64,000 nucleotides of DNA from Streptomyces hydrogenans (GTDB lineage Bacteria > Actinomycetota > Actinomycetes > Streptomycetales > Streptomycetaceae), in NCBI RefSeq assembly GCF_014656075.1, contig NZ_BNBS01000005.1, positions 63,217 to 127,216 of the forward strand, given 5' to 3'. This document shows, piece by piece, positions 43,566-51,968 of the stretch. The number at the start of each line of letters is the position of its first letter. Positions within the stretch are counted from its first letter, which is position 1. The notes under the pieces are model-generated. The model was not told the DNA's origin and made no database searches. It saw only the letters and a program-made list of their open reading frames with translations. Position numbers and translations under genes: made by a program.

Positions 43566-44519
43566 TCATCTCACGTCGGCCGGCCCGATGTCCGATGTCG
43601 GCGCGGGCGCGATGAGGGCCGACGCGAGTTCGCGCCACTCCCGCTCCGGCAGTGCGGTCGGATCGGCGGTCAGCACCTGCAGGCACACGTGGTCGGCGCC
43701 CGCGTCGAGGTGCTCGCGCACACGGCGGCTGATCGTCTCCGTGTCTCCGTACGCGACGATCGCGTCCACCAGCCGGCGGCTGGGTCCGCCCGTGACGTCC
43801 TCGTCGCCGAATCCGAGCCTGCGGACGTTGGCCTGTTGGTGGGGCGCCATGGCGACGTAGCCGGCGACGTGTGCGGTGGCCACCTCCCGGGCCCGGCCGA
43901 GGTCGGTGTCCAGGACGACGGCCTGCTCGACGCCGAGGAAGGCGTCCGGTCCCATGATCGTCCGGGCCCGCGCGGTGTGCTCGACGGGTACGAAGTAGGG
44001 GTGCGCGCCCCAGGTGCGTTCGGCGGCCAGCCGGAGCATCTTGGGGCCGAGGGCGGCCAGGACGCGCCGGGGGGCCGGATCCGGGACGGGGCCGTGGGAG
44101 GGGGTGGCGTCCATGGCGTGGAGGTAGGCGCGCATCGTGGCGAGCGCCTTGCCCCGGGCCGGGACGGGGTAGCCGTCCACCTCGTGCACGGTGTCGTCGA
44201 CCCGGTGCCCGCCCAGGCCGAGCAGGTAGCGCCCGGGGAAGGCCTCGCCGAGGGTGCGGGTGGCGTTGGCCATGGCGATCGGGTCCCGGAAGGCGATGTT
44301 GGCGATGCCGGACGCGACGGTGATCCGGCGGGTCGCCGACAGGAGTAACCACGCCTGGCCCACCGTGTCGCGACCGAACGCCTCACCGTGCCAGATGGCT
44401 CCGTACCCCAACTCCTCCAGTTCCGCCGCCGATTCCCTCACGCGTGCCGCGGGCTGCCCCTCGTAGGCGAAGGTCCAGATCCCGACCCGGCCGAGCCGGG
44501 TCCGTGCGTCGTCCGTCAT
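43566..44519 (-). CDS. LLM-class (F420/flavin) oxidoreductase with a TTA codon
   Basis: The 317-residue luciferase-like barrel has GIWTFAYEGQPAARVRESAAEL, YGAIWHGEAFG, ITVASGIANIAFRDPIAMAN and LGLGGHRVDD, typical of actinobacterial F420-dependent LLM enzymes. Residue Leu in QAWLLLSATRR is encoded by TTA (44346-44348), the only TTA codon I saw in an annotated gene here. That makes translation potentially bldA-dependent. GAGGAGT precedes ATG 44519. It is divergent from TetR with palindromic operators between. Confidence 0.88.
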   Translation of the reverse strand: MTDDARTRLGRVGIWTFAYEGQPAARVRESAAELEELGYGAIWHGEAFGRDTVGQAWLLLSATRRITVASGIANIAFRDPIAMANATRTLGEAFPGRYLLGLGGHRVDDTVHEVDGYPVPARGKALATMRAYLHAMDATPSHGPVPDPAPRRVLAALGPKMLRLAAERTWGAHPYFVPVEHTARARTIMGPDAFLGVEQAVVLDTDLGRAREVATAHVAGYVAMAPHQQANVRRLGFGDEDVTGGPSRRLVDAIVAYGDTETISRRVREHLDAGADHVCLQVLTADPTALPEREWRELASALIAPAPTSDIGPADVR

Positions 44520-44542
44520 CGGTACTCCTCGAAGCCACAAAA

Positions 44543-44593
44543 CGGAGAGGTTCTCCGCTTCCTCTTCCGGCTACCATACGGAGAACCTCTCCG
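44543..44593. promoter_or_regulatory. Paired TetR operators
   Basis: CGGAGA-GGT-TCTCCG (44543-44557) and CGGAGA-ACC-TCTCCG (44579-44593) are 15-bp palindromes. Each is the exact reverse complement of the other, and they are 36 bp apart. They lie between the divergent LLM and TetR genes. Confidence 0.88.
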
Positions 44594-44629
44594 GTTTGCC
44601 AGGCCGGGAGTCGACCGAAGGGCGGGACG

Positions 44630-45223
44630 ATGACGAACGGACGGGCAGGGGCCGCGGCCGAGCCTCCGCGGCGCACGGACGCCCGCCTCAATCGGGAACG
44701 GCTGGTGGCGGCGGCACGAGAGGTGTTCGCCGAGGCCGGGCCCGGCGCCTCCCTCAACGAGATCGCCCGCCGGGCGGGGGTGGGCCCCGGCACCCTCTAC
44801 CGCCACTTTCCCGACCGCTCCGCCCTGTTGAGCGCGGTCCTCTCCGACCGGATCGAGAGGCTGGGCGCGCAGGCGGAGCGGCTGCTGGTGTCGGAGGACG
44901 CCGACGAGGCCCTGGAGCAATGGCTGCGCGCCTTCCTCGCCCACGCCCGCGTGAACCAGGGCATGGGCAGCGCCCTGCTGGTCGAACCGGCCGGCGAGTC
45001 GGGCCCGGACTGCCACCGGCGCATCCTGGACATGGCGACCGGCCTCCTGGACCGGGCCCAGCTGCACGGATCGGCCCGCGCCGACCTGACCGCCGACGAC
45101 CTCCTCCACCTCGTCATCGGGATCGCGCTGTCCACCACCCAGGACGACCGGCCCGGCCGGCCCGAGTTCCTCCTGGACCTGGCCCTGGACGCCGTCCACG
45201 GGTCGCCCCGCCGGAAGGGGTGA
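44630..45223 (+). CDS. TetR family regulator of the LLM gene
   Basis: The 197-residue protein has a TetR HTH (LVAAAREVFAEAGPGASLNEI; GVGPGTLYRHFPDRSALLSAV) and a helical ligand domain. It is divergent from the LLM oxidoreductase with two palindromes in between. Autorepression and repression of the LLM gene are likely. Confidence 0.92.
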   Translation: MTNGRAGAAAEPPRRTDARLNRERLVAAAREVFAEAGPGASLNEIARRAGVGPGTLYRHFPDRSALLSAVLSDRIERLGAQAERLLVSEDADEALEQWLRAFLAHARVNQGMGSALLVEPAGESGPDCHRRILDMATGLLDRAQLHGSARADLTADDLLHLVIGIALSTTQDDRPGRPEFLLDLALDAVHGSPRRKG

Positions 45224-45391
45224 CGGCTCCTGGAACTCGCCGACGGCGGTCCGCGCACGTCCCTCCGTCCCCGCCCCGCTCGCCCCTCCCCCGGTGCAAC
45301 AACGCTCCGGCATCGGTGGCCAGCTCTGCGAGTGGGAGGACACGGGTCCCGCCCGGGGCGGTATCGGAACCCGTCGCTAGGCTCCCGCTCC

Positions 45392-45928
45392 ATGACCAGT
45401 GACCACGCCTTCACCTGCGCCTGCTGCGGTGCCCGGCATTCCGAGCTGCCGATGAACTACACGGCCGAGGCCCCCGCGGTGTGGGACGCGGCCTTCGCCG
45501 ACGCCGAGGACTGCCTGCTCTCGGCGGACCAGTGCGTGGTCCTCGGGCAGCACTACTTCGTCAAGGGCCTGATCGAGATTCCGGTGATCGGCGGCGACGA
45601 GGTGTTCTCCTGGGGCGTCTGGGTCTCGCTCAGCCGGGAGAACTTCGCCCGGGCGGCGGAGCTGTGGGACACGCCCGGCCGGGAGACCGAGCGGCCGTAC
45701 TTCGGCTGGCTCACCACCGACCTGTCCGTCTACCCGTCCCCGACGCTCAACCTGAAGACGCACGTGCACACCCGCCCGGTCGGCGAACGGCCCCGCGTCG
45801 AGCTGGAGCCCATCGACCACCCTCTCGCCGTCGAGCAGCGCACGGGAATCAGCCTGGAGCGCGTACGGGAGATCGCGGCGGCCGTGCTCCATCCGGGCGG
45901 CGGGGAGGCGGCCGTGGCCGCGCGGTGA
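45392..45928 (+). CDS. DUF2199 domain protein
   Basis: The 178-residue protein has an N-terminal CxxC (FTCACCGARHSELP), then LSADQCVVLGQHYFVKGLIE and FSWGVWVSLSRENFARA, the DUF2199 pattern. Function is unknown. TAGGCT (45378-45383) is 8 nt before the ATG with no ribosome-binding site, suggesting leaderless mRNA. Confidence 0.88.
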   Translation: MTSDHAFTCACCGARHSELPMNYTAEAPAVWDAAFADAEDCLLSADQCVVLGQHYFVKGLIEIPVIGGDEVFSWGVWVSLSRENFARAAELWDTPGRETERPYFGWLTTDLSVYPSPTLNLKTHVHTRPVGERPRVELEPIDHPLAVEQRTGISLERVREIAAAVLHPGGGEAAVAAR

Positions 45929-46023
45929 GCCATCGAGGGTGCGGGTGCCTCGGGACGGCCGGAGAAGGCGATGCCTGCCCGGGGCTGTCGCGGGTGAGGG
46001 CCGACGCCCCACCGTTCCCGGAG

Positions 46024-46836
46024 CTATGAGCGGTCGGCGCGGGGCGGTGGCGCGTCCTCCGGGGGGCGGCGCTGGGTCGGGGGGAGGAGGAGCACTTCGA
46101 GTGCCCGGGCGCAGGAGCGGGCCTGGGTGAGGAACCAGTCGAGTCTCGCGTCCGTGATGACCTCCGGTGTCGCGCGGACCGCGAGGGCGAAGCGTGCGTG
46201 GCCCGCGCGTTCCAGGACGGGCACGGCCACCGTGCGGACTCCGGGGGCGGACTCCTCGTCGTTGAGGGCGTGGCCCGCGTCCCGGACCCTTGCCAGTTCG
46301 GCCGCGAGTGCGGTGGGTTCGACGATGGTGCGGTCGGTGAACGCGTACAGGGACGGCAGGGCGAGCGGACCCGCCTCGCCGGCACGGGGCCAGGCGAGCA
46401 GGACCTTGCCCAGTGCCGTCGAGTGCAGGGGGCGGCGCAGCCCCACCTTGGGGGTGACCGAACCGCCCGCGACGATGACGGCGTACGGGCCGCTGCGCAG
46501 GGCCAGGTCGGCGGTGGCGCCGGTCCGTTCGGCCAGGTCGGCCAGTTCCGGTGCGGCGAGGTGCAGTCCTCGCTGGTGGTAGGAGAGCCGGCCCAGTTCG
46601 GTCACCGCGGGGCCGAGGCGGTAGCGGGCGGTGCGGGCGTCCTGTTCCAGGAAGTCCGCCGAGAGCAGGGTCCGGACCAGCCGGTGGGCGGTGGAGGTGG
46701 AGAGGCCCAGCCGGCGCGCCAGGTCGGAGACGCTGAGGTCGGGCCGGTTGTCGTGGAAGCTGTGCAGGACGTCCAGGGCGCGGCGGACGGCCTGGGCGCC
46801 CGCCGGGGGACGTACGGGCTCGGCCTCGGTGGTCAT
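46024..46836 (-). CDS. IclR family regulator of the organosulfur operon
   Basis: The 270-residue IclR protein has an N-terminal winged helix (AVRRALDVLHSFHDNRPDLS; SVSDLARRLGLSTSTAHRLV) and an effector domain (LHSTALGKVLLAWPRAG). ATG 46836 has a GGGGGAG site upstream. It is divergent from the leader peptide and sulfur operon; a palindrome sits in the gap. It is a likely local regulator. Confidence 0.9.
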   Translation of the reverse strand: MTTEAEPVRPPAGAQAVRRALDVLHSFHDNRPDLSVSDLARRLGLSTSTAHRLVRTLLSADFLEQDARTARYRLGPAVTELGRLSYHQRGLHLAAPELADLAERTGATADLALRSGPYAVIVAGGSVTPKVGLRRPLHSTALGKVLLAWPRAGEAGPLALPSLYAFTDRTIVEPTALAAELARVRDAGHALNDEESAPGVRTVAVPVLERAGHARFALAVRATPEVITDARLDWFLTQARSCARALEVLLLPPTQRRPPEDAPPPRADRS

Positions 46837-46927
46837 GGTGCTCGCTCCCCCTCGGTGATCGACACCTCCTACGCTCCCACATCGCGGTACCCGGAACGGC
46901 TCCGCGGCCCGGGAGGAAACATGCCGT

Positions 46928-46947
46928 TCATGTGCAATCCCACATGA
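46928..46947. promoter_or_regulatory. Palindrome between IclR and sulfur operon
   Basis: TCATGTG-N6-CACATGA has 7-bp perfect arms. It lies 92 bp upstream of the iclR-type start and 119 bp before the leader peptide. It is a candidate IclR operator. Confidence 0.55.
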
Positions 46948-47065
46948 TGGGAAGCGAGTTGTGGCGGGCCGGATCGTCGTGTCATGGTTCCGGCCAACAC
47001 CCCAGGAGGACACCGCCCCGGGACGCCACGTCCCGGGACCATCGCACGGAGGGAGCAGGTCCGCC

Positions 47066-47197
47066 ATGAGCATGTGCCGCACGGCGTCGTACGCCGCTCC
47101 CGCCGTTCCCGCCGTCCCCCACCTCCTGCTCGGGCTCACCCGCCGCCGTCACATCGACCTGGCGCGGGTCACCGGTACCGGCTGTCGCCGCGGCTGA
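47066..47197 (+). CDS. Putative cysteine leader peptide, 43 aa
   Basis: The short ORF encodes a peptide ending LLLGLTRRRHIDLARVTGTGC plus RRG. The RRHIDLxRV...C tail matches the actinobacterial leader peptides found upstream of sulfur-assimilation genes (for example RRHVDLLRVSSALC types), where Cys codons near the end are thought to sense cysteine supply. GGAGGGAG lies upstream. An internal ATG at 47072 would drop two residues. It ends 160 bp before the first structural gene. Attenuation is inferred; I saw no unambiguous terminator/antiterminator pair in the gap. Confidence 0.75.
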   Translation: MSMCRTASYAAPAVPAVPHLLLGLTRRRHIDLARVTGTGCRRG

Positions 47198-47357
47198 CGC
47201 CGTTCCCGTCCCCTCTGCCGTACCGGCCCCCCTTCCTTACGGGGCGCCGCGCCTCGCAGGCCGTGCCCGGTGCGCTCCGTGTGCCGACGTGCCCGGGGGC
47301 GCCGTGGCCCGTCCCGCGCGGCCTCCGCCCCGCCTCCCTTCACCCCAGGACTCCTCC

Positions 47358-48380
47358 ATGACCGCTGCCCGTCTGCCCGAGACTCTCTGGTTCACCCGCT
47401 GCCCCGTCCCCACCGCCACCGGCGTGGCCGCCGACCGCGGCTGGCTCGCCGCGGAGTTCGCGCCGGACGGGATCGCCGTCCGCTCCCTCCAGGACGCCGA
47501 TCCCGGTGCCGACCGCGCCGCGCACTACACCCACGACCTCCCGGGTCTCTTCCGCGAGGGCGGCAACGTCCCCGCCCTGTGGGCCCGTTCGCGCGGCCAG
47601 GACACCCGGCTCGTCGGGCTCACCTGGATCGAGGAGCGCCAGGCGGTGCTCGTCGCCCCCGGTTCCCCGGTCCGCGATGCCGGCGCCCTGCGCGGGCTCC
47701 GGCTCGCCGTGCCCCGGCACGACGTGCCGATCGACTTCTGGCGGGCCATGGCGCTCCGCGGCTTCGAGGGCGCCCTCGCCTCCGCCGGTCTCGGACTCGG
47801 CGACGCCCGGCTCGTCGACGTCCCCGCGGCCGGGCACACCGGGCAGTGGGCCGCCGAGCTCGACGCGCTGCGCCGGGGCGAGGTCGACGCCGTGTACGTG
47901 AAGGGCGCCCTGGCCGTCGAGTCGGCCCGCCGCGCCGGCGCCGAGGTGGCCGTCGAACTCGACGCGCTCCCCGACCCCGCGCACCGCGTCAACAACGGCA
48001 CCCCCCGCCCCCTCACCGTCCACCAGGACCTCCTCGACCGCCACCCCGACCTGGTGGCCCGCTTCCTCGCCGTCCTGCTCCGGGCCGCCGACTGGGCCGC
48101 CGGGGAGCCTGCGGAGGTCGCCCGCATCCTCGGTGCGGAGACCGGCGCGGGCGCGGAGGGCGTCGCGGGCGCCTACCGCGACGGCACCCACCGCACCCTG
48201 CACCCCGACCTCTCCGACCCGCGGCTCGACCTGCTGGCCCGGCAGGAGGCGGCGCTGCGCGCCCACGGCTTCCTTCCCGAGGCCGTCGACATCCGGGCCT
48301 GGGCCGACCCCGAGCCGCTGCGCCGGGCCCACCGGATCCTCGCCGGCACGCCGTCACCGAGCCACGCGCCCGTCGCGTAA
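47358..48380 (+). CDS. DszB-type sulfinate desulfinase candidate (PBP fold)
   Basis: The 340-residue protein lacks a signal peptide. It aligns by eye to DszB (2'-hydroxybiphenyl-2-sulfinate desulfinase). LWFTRCPVPTATG carries Cys15 in a CPVP context, like the catalytic Cys27 of DszB. HYTHDLPGLFREGG carries His56 and Arg66, with the same 10-residue gap as His60/Arg70. It is therefore more likely a cytosolic desulfinase than an uptake protein, although automated tools may call it an ABC binding protein. It is first in the Ssu-type operon after the leader peptide. Confidence 0.72.
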   Translation: MTAARLPETLWFTRCPVPTATGVAADRGWLAAEFAPDGIAVRSLQDADPGADRAAHYTHDLPGLFREGGNVPALWARSRGQDTRLVGLTWIEERQAVLVAPGSPVRDAGALRGLRLAVPRHDVPIDFWRAMALRGFEGALASAGLGLGDARLVDVPAAGHTGQWAAELDALRRGEVDAVYVKGALAVESARRAGAEVAVELDALPDPAHRVNNGTPRPLTVHQDLLDRHPDLVARFLAVLLRAADWAAGEPAEVARILGAETGAGAEGVAGAYRDGTHRTLHPDLSDPRLDLLARQEAALRAHGFLPEAVDIRAWADPEPLRRAHRILAGTPSPSHAPVA

Positions 48381-48496
48381 CCCGGTCCCCCGGTCACCGG
48401 CACGCCGTTCGCCTCTCGCCGTTGCCGCCCCTTCCGACAGTTCCTCCCCCCGCCCCCGCACTCCTTTCCCTTCTCCGCCCAGCAAGGACGACCGCC

Positions 48497-49513
48497 ATGC
48501 GCCCACTCGCCTCCCTCACCGCTCTGGCGGCTCTCACCGCCCTCGCCACCCTGACCGCCTGCGGCGCCGACCCGGCGGCCGACTCCGCCACCGGCGGGAG
48601 CGGCGCGGCCGAGGGCGGTACCGTCACCGTCCGCATCCCCGACCCCGGAAACGCCGGGGTCCTCGCCCGGGGCAAGCAGGACGGGAGCCTGGACGAGGCG
48701 CTCGCCGCCGTCGGCGCCAAGGTCGCCTGGACCGGCAGCGCCGGTCCCTTCGCACCCGCCGCACAGGCGATGAACGCCGACCAGCTCGACTTCGCCACCG
48801 GCTCCATCACCTCCGGCATCACCTCGCTCGCCCAGAACCCCGGCTTCGCCTTCTTCACGGCGACCGACCCCGACCCCGTCGGCGAGGGCATCCTCGTCCG
48901 CGAGGGGTCCGACATCGCCTCCGTGAAGGACCTCGTCGGCCGGAAGGTCGCCGTCAACAAGGGCGGCACCGGCGAGTACCTGCTCCTCAAGGCCCTCGCG
49001 AAGGAGGGCATCCCGGCCGACGAGGTGGAGCGCGTCTACCTCCGGCCCGACCAGACCGCCGCCGTCTTCAACGCCGGACAGGTCGACGCCTGGGCCGTCT
49101 GGTCCACCTACGCGGTCGCCGAGATCGGCAGCGGCAAGGCGCGCTTCCTCGCCGACGGCGCGGCCATCGGGTCGGACAACTACAGCCTCAACGCCGTCCG
49201 TTCGGACTTCGTGAAGGAGCACCCCGCGATCGTCGAGGCGCTCTACCGCTACCTCCACGACAACAGCGCCAAGGAGCGCCGGGACCCGGCCGCCTATCTC
49301 AACGTCTTCACCGACGCCGGCCCCACCGCCGTCACCGGCAAGGCCAAGGACGTCCAGATCGAGTTCACCCGCAAGGGCGGGACCGTCGACCCCATCGGCC
49401 CCGAGGACATCGAGCGGTTCAGGACCGTGGCCCGCTTCTACGCCGACCAGAAGGTCACGCCCGGCACGGTCGACATCGCCGCCCACCTCCTCGACGTGGA
49501 GTCCCTCTCGTGA
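48497..49513 (+). CDS. ssuA: Sulfonate/taurine-type ABC binding lipoprotein (SsuA-like)
   Basis: The 338-residue lipoprotein has a hydrophobic start and lipobox LTAC near Cys22. A type II periplasmic-binding fold follows: VTVRIPDPGNAGVLARGKQD; LDFATGSITSGITSLAQNPG; VNKGGTGEYLLLKALAKEGI. It would deliver an organosulfonate or similar anion to the permease. It overlaps the permease gene by GTGA. Confidence 0.88.
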   Translation: MRPLASLTALAALTALATLTACGADPAADSATGGSGAAEGGTVTVRIPDPGNAGVLARGKQDGSLDEALAAVGAKVAWTGSAGPFAPAAQAMNADQLDFATGSITSGITSLAQNPGFAFFTATDPDPVGEGILVREGSDIASVKDLVGRKVAVNKGGTGEYLLLKALAKEGIPADEVERVYLRPDQTAAVFNAGQVDAWAVWSTYAVAEIGSGKARFLADGAAIGSDNYSLNAVRSDFVKEHPAIVEALYRYLHDNSAKERRDPAAYLNVFTDAGPTAVTGKAKDVQIEFTRKGGTVDPIGPEDIERFRTVARFYADQKVTPGTVDIAAHLLDVESLS

Positions 49514-50343
49514 CGGCGCCCCCGGCCCCCGGCCTGGTCACCCCCCGCCCCTCCGTCCACCGCCCCCGCTCCCGGGCCCACGGCCTCACCGTCCGCGCCC
49601 TGGGGCCGGTCGCCCTGCTCGTCCTGTGGTGGGTCTCGTCCGCCACCGGGCTCCTCACCCCCGACGTGCTCGCATCTCCCTCCCAAGTGCTGGACGCGGT
49701 AGCCGAGTTGTGGGGGAACGGGCAGCTGCCCGACGCGCTCGCGACCTCTCTCACCCGCTCCGGGATCGGGCTGGTCATCGGTCTCGCCGTCGGGCTCACG
49801 CTCGGGATCACCACCGGCTTCACCCGGCTCGGCGACGAGCTCCTCGACTCCTCGCTCCAGACCCTGCGCACCATCCCCTTCCTCTCCCTGGTACCGCTCT
49901 TCATGGTCTGGTTCGGCATCAACGAGACCGCGAAGATCCTGCTCATCGCCGTCGCCACCACCTTCCCCATGTACGTCTCCACCAGCGGCGGCGTCCGCAA
50001 CACCGACCGCAAGCTCGTCGAGGCCATGCGCAGCTTCGGCCTCGGCCGGCTCGCGATCGTCCGCCAGGTCGTCCTCCCCGGGGCCCTGCCGTCGCTGCTC
50101 GCCGGACTGCGCCTGTCGATGACGCTCAGCGTCATCGCGCTCATCGCCGCCGAGGAGATCAACGCGACCGCGGGCATCGGCTATCTGATGTCGCAGGCCC
50201 AGAGCTACGCCCGCACCGACATCCTCGCGGTCTGCATCCTCGTCTACGGACTCCTCGGCCTCACCGCCGACGTGCTGGTCCGCGGCCTGGAGCGGATCCT
50301 CATGCCCTGGCGCACCGCAGGACCCGGAGGGACGACACGATGA
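49510..50343 (+). CDS. ssuC: ABC transporter permease (SsuC-like)
   Basis: The 277-residue integral membrane protein has six helices and the EAA loop EAMRSFGLGRLAIVRQVVLP (residues about 173-192). It is typical of nitrate/sulfonate/taurine importers. It is coupled by overlaps with the binding-protein gene (GTGA) and the ATPase gene (ATGA). Confidence 0.92.
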   Translation: MTAPPAPGLVTPRPSVHRPRSRAHGLTVRALGPVALLVLWWVSSATGLLTPDVLASPSQVLDAVAELWGNGQLPDALATSLTRSGIGLVIGLAVGLTLGITTGFTRLGDELLDSSLQTLRTIPFLSLVPLFMVWFGINETAKILLIAVATTFPMYVSTSGGVRNTDRKLVEAMRSFGLGRLAIVRQVVLPGALPSLLAGLRLSMTLSVIALIAAEEINATAGIGYLMSQAQSYARTDILAVCILVYGLLGLTADVLVRGLERILMPWRTAGPGGTTR

Positions 50344-51104
50344 CCGCCGTACGCGTACGCGCCCTGCGCCGGGTCTTCGGGGACCGTGCCGTCCTCGACG
50401 ACCTCGACCTCACCATCGGACGCGGCGAGTTCGTCGCCCTGCTCGGCGCGAGCGGCAGCGGGAAGACCACCCTGCTGCGCATCCTCGGCGCCCTCGACGG
50501 CGCCGACGGAGGAGAGGTCCTCGTCCCCGAGGCCCGCACGATCGTCTTCCAGGAGCCCCGGCTCATCCCCTCGACCAGGGTCCTCGCCAACGTGACCGTC
50601 GGGCTGCCGCGCGGCGCCGCCACCCGCGAGACGGGCCTGCGGGCCCTCGCGGAGGTCGGCCTGGAGCAGCACGCCGACGCCTGGCCGGCGACGCTCTCCG
50701 GCGGTGAGGCGCAGCGGGTCGCCCTGGCCCGGGCGCTGGTGCGCGAGCCGGAACTCCTGCTGCTCGACGAGCCGTTCGCCGCTCTCGACGCGCTGACCCG
50801 GCTCCGGATGCAGGACCTCGTGGGCGAACTGCGCCGGATCCACCGCCCCGCCGTCCTGCTCGTCACCCACGACGTCGACGAGGCCGTACGGCTCGCCGAC
50901 CGGGTCGCGGTCCTGCGCGACGGCCGGCTCGTCACCGACGAGCCCGTGACCGTCCCCCACCCCCGGGACCCCGGCGACCCCGAGGTCGTCGCCCTGCGCC
51001 GCAGGCTCCTCGCGGACCTCGGCGTCCATGCCACCACACCCGCCGGCGCACCGACCCCCGCGCCCTCCACCACCCGCGCCCCGCAGAAGGAGTTCTCCGC
51101 ATGA
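50340..51104 (+). CDS. ssuB: ABC transporter ATPase (SsuB-like)
   Basis: The 254-residue ATPase has Walker A GASGSGKTT (36-44), a Q-loop in VFQEPRLIP, signature LSGGEAQRVALARAL near 119, Walker B LLLLDEPFAALDA and the switch His in LLVTHDVDEA. It powers sulfonate-type uptake with SsuC. It has ATGA overlaps on both sides. Confidence 0.94.
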   Translation: MTAVRVRALRRVFGDRAVLDDLDLTIGRGEFVALLGASGSGKTTLLRILGALDGADGGEVLVPEARTIVFQEPRLIPSTRVLANVTVGLPRGAATRETGLRALAEVGLEQHADAWPATLSGGEAQRVALARALVREPELLLLDEPFAALDALTRLRMQDLVGELRRIHRPAVLLVTHDVDEAVRLADRVAVLRDGRLVTDEPVTVPHPRDPGDPEVVALRRRLLADLGVHATTPAGAPTPAPSTTRAPQKEFSA

Positions 51105-51964
51105 CCGTCACCCTCGGCGTCCACCGCAGCAACCCGACCCTCTTCCACCTCTCCCGCCTCGGCTACGCGGAGGAGGAGCTCGCCGCCCTCGGCGAGACCG
51201 CGCGCTGGCACGCGTACACCGACGGCGTGCGCACCGGCGCCCTCCTCGCCGACGGCACCATCGACTTCGGCGGCACCGGCTCCACCCCGCCCGTCACCGC
51301 CCAGGCGGCCGGCCACGACATCGTCTACACGGCGATCTCGGCACCCCGCCCCGACCACGGCGCCCTCCTCGTCCCCGAGGACAGCCCGGTGCGCACCGTC
51401 GCCGACCTCAAGGGCGGCACCGTCCACCTCGCCATCGGCTCCTGGCAGACCCACCTCGTCGCCCAGGCCTTGGACGACGCGGGCCTCTCCTACGCCACCG
51501 ACATCACCCCCGTGCGCGGCGGCGCCGACAGCGAGGCGAAGCTCCGCTCCGGTGAGATCACCGCCTGGGTCGCCCAGGGTGCCGAACTCGCCGCGGCCCG
51601 CCGCACGGGCGGGCTGCGCACCCTGGTCCGCACCGGGGACGTGATCTCCGACCGGTCCGTCTTCTTCACCCGCCGGGACCTGGCCGAGCAGCGGCCCGAG
51701 CTCGTCGAGGCGCTGGTCCGCGCGCTCCGCCGGGCCGACGCGTGGGCCGCCGAACACCCCGGGGAGGCCGCCGCCCTCGCCGCCGCCGACCAGGGCGGCG
51801 CCGCCGAGGACTGGGAGACGGCACTGCGTGCCCTGCCGTGGACGATCGAAGAGGTCACCGAGGAGTTCGTCGCCGAGCAGCAGCGGGCGGCCGACGTCTT
51901 CCACCGCACCGGATTCATCGACCGCGCGGTCACCGTCGCGGACGCGCTCCCCCGGAAGGTCTGA
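51101..51964 (+). CDS. SsuA-like protein without signal peptide
   Basis: The 287-residue PBP-fold protein starts MTVTLGVHRSNPTLFHLSRLG. It has IDFGGTGSTPPVTAQAAGHDI and AIGSWQTHLVAQALDDAGLS, typical of sulfonate binding proteins. There is no signal peptide or lipobox, and its ATG overlaps the ATPase stop (ATGA), so no upstream leader is possible without invading that gene. It is either cytosolic, perhaps an enzyme like DszB, or secreted by an unknown route. It lacks the Cys/His/Arg pattern of the first gene. Confidence 0.82.
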   Translation: MTVTLGVHRSNPTLFHLSRLGYAEEELAALGETARWHAYTDGVRTGALLADGTIDFGGTGSTPPVTAQAAGHDIVYTAISAPRPDHGALLVPEDSPVRTVADLKGGTVHLAIGSWQTHLVAQALDDAGLSYATDITPVRGGADSEAKLRSGEITAWVAQGAELAAARRTGGLRTLVRTGDVISDRSVFFTRRDLAEQRPELVEALVRALRRADAWAAEHPGEAAALAAADQGGAAEDWETALRALPWTIEEVTEEFVAEQQRAADVFHRTGFIDRAVTVADALPRKV

Positions 51965-51968
51965 TCCC

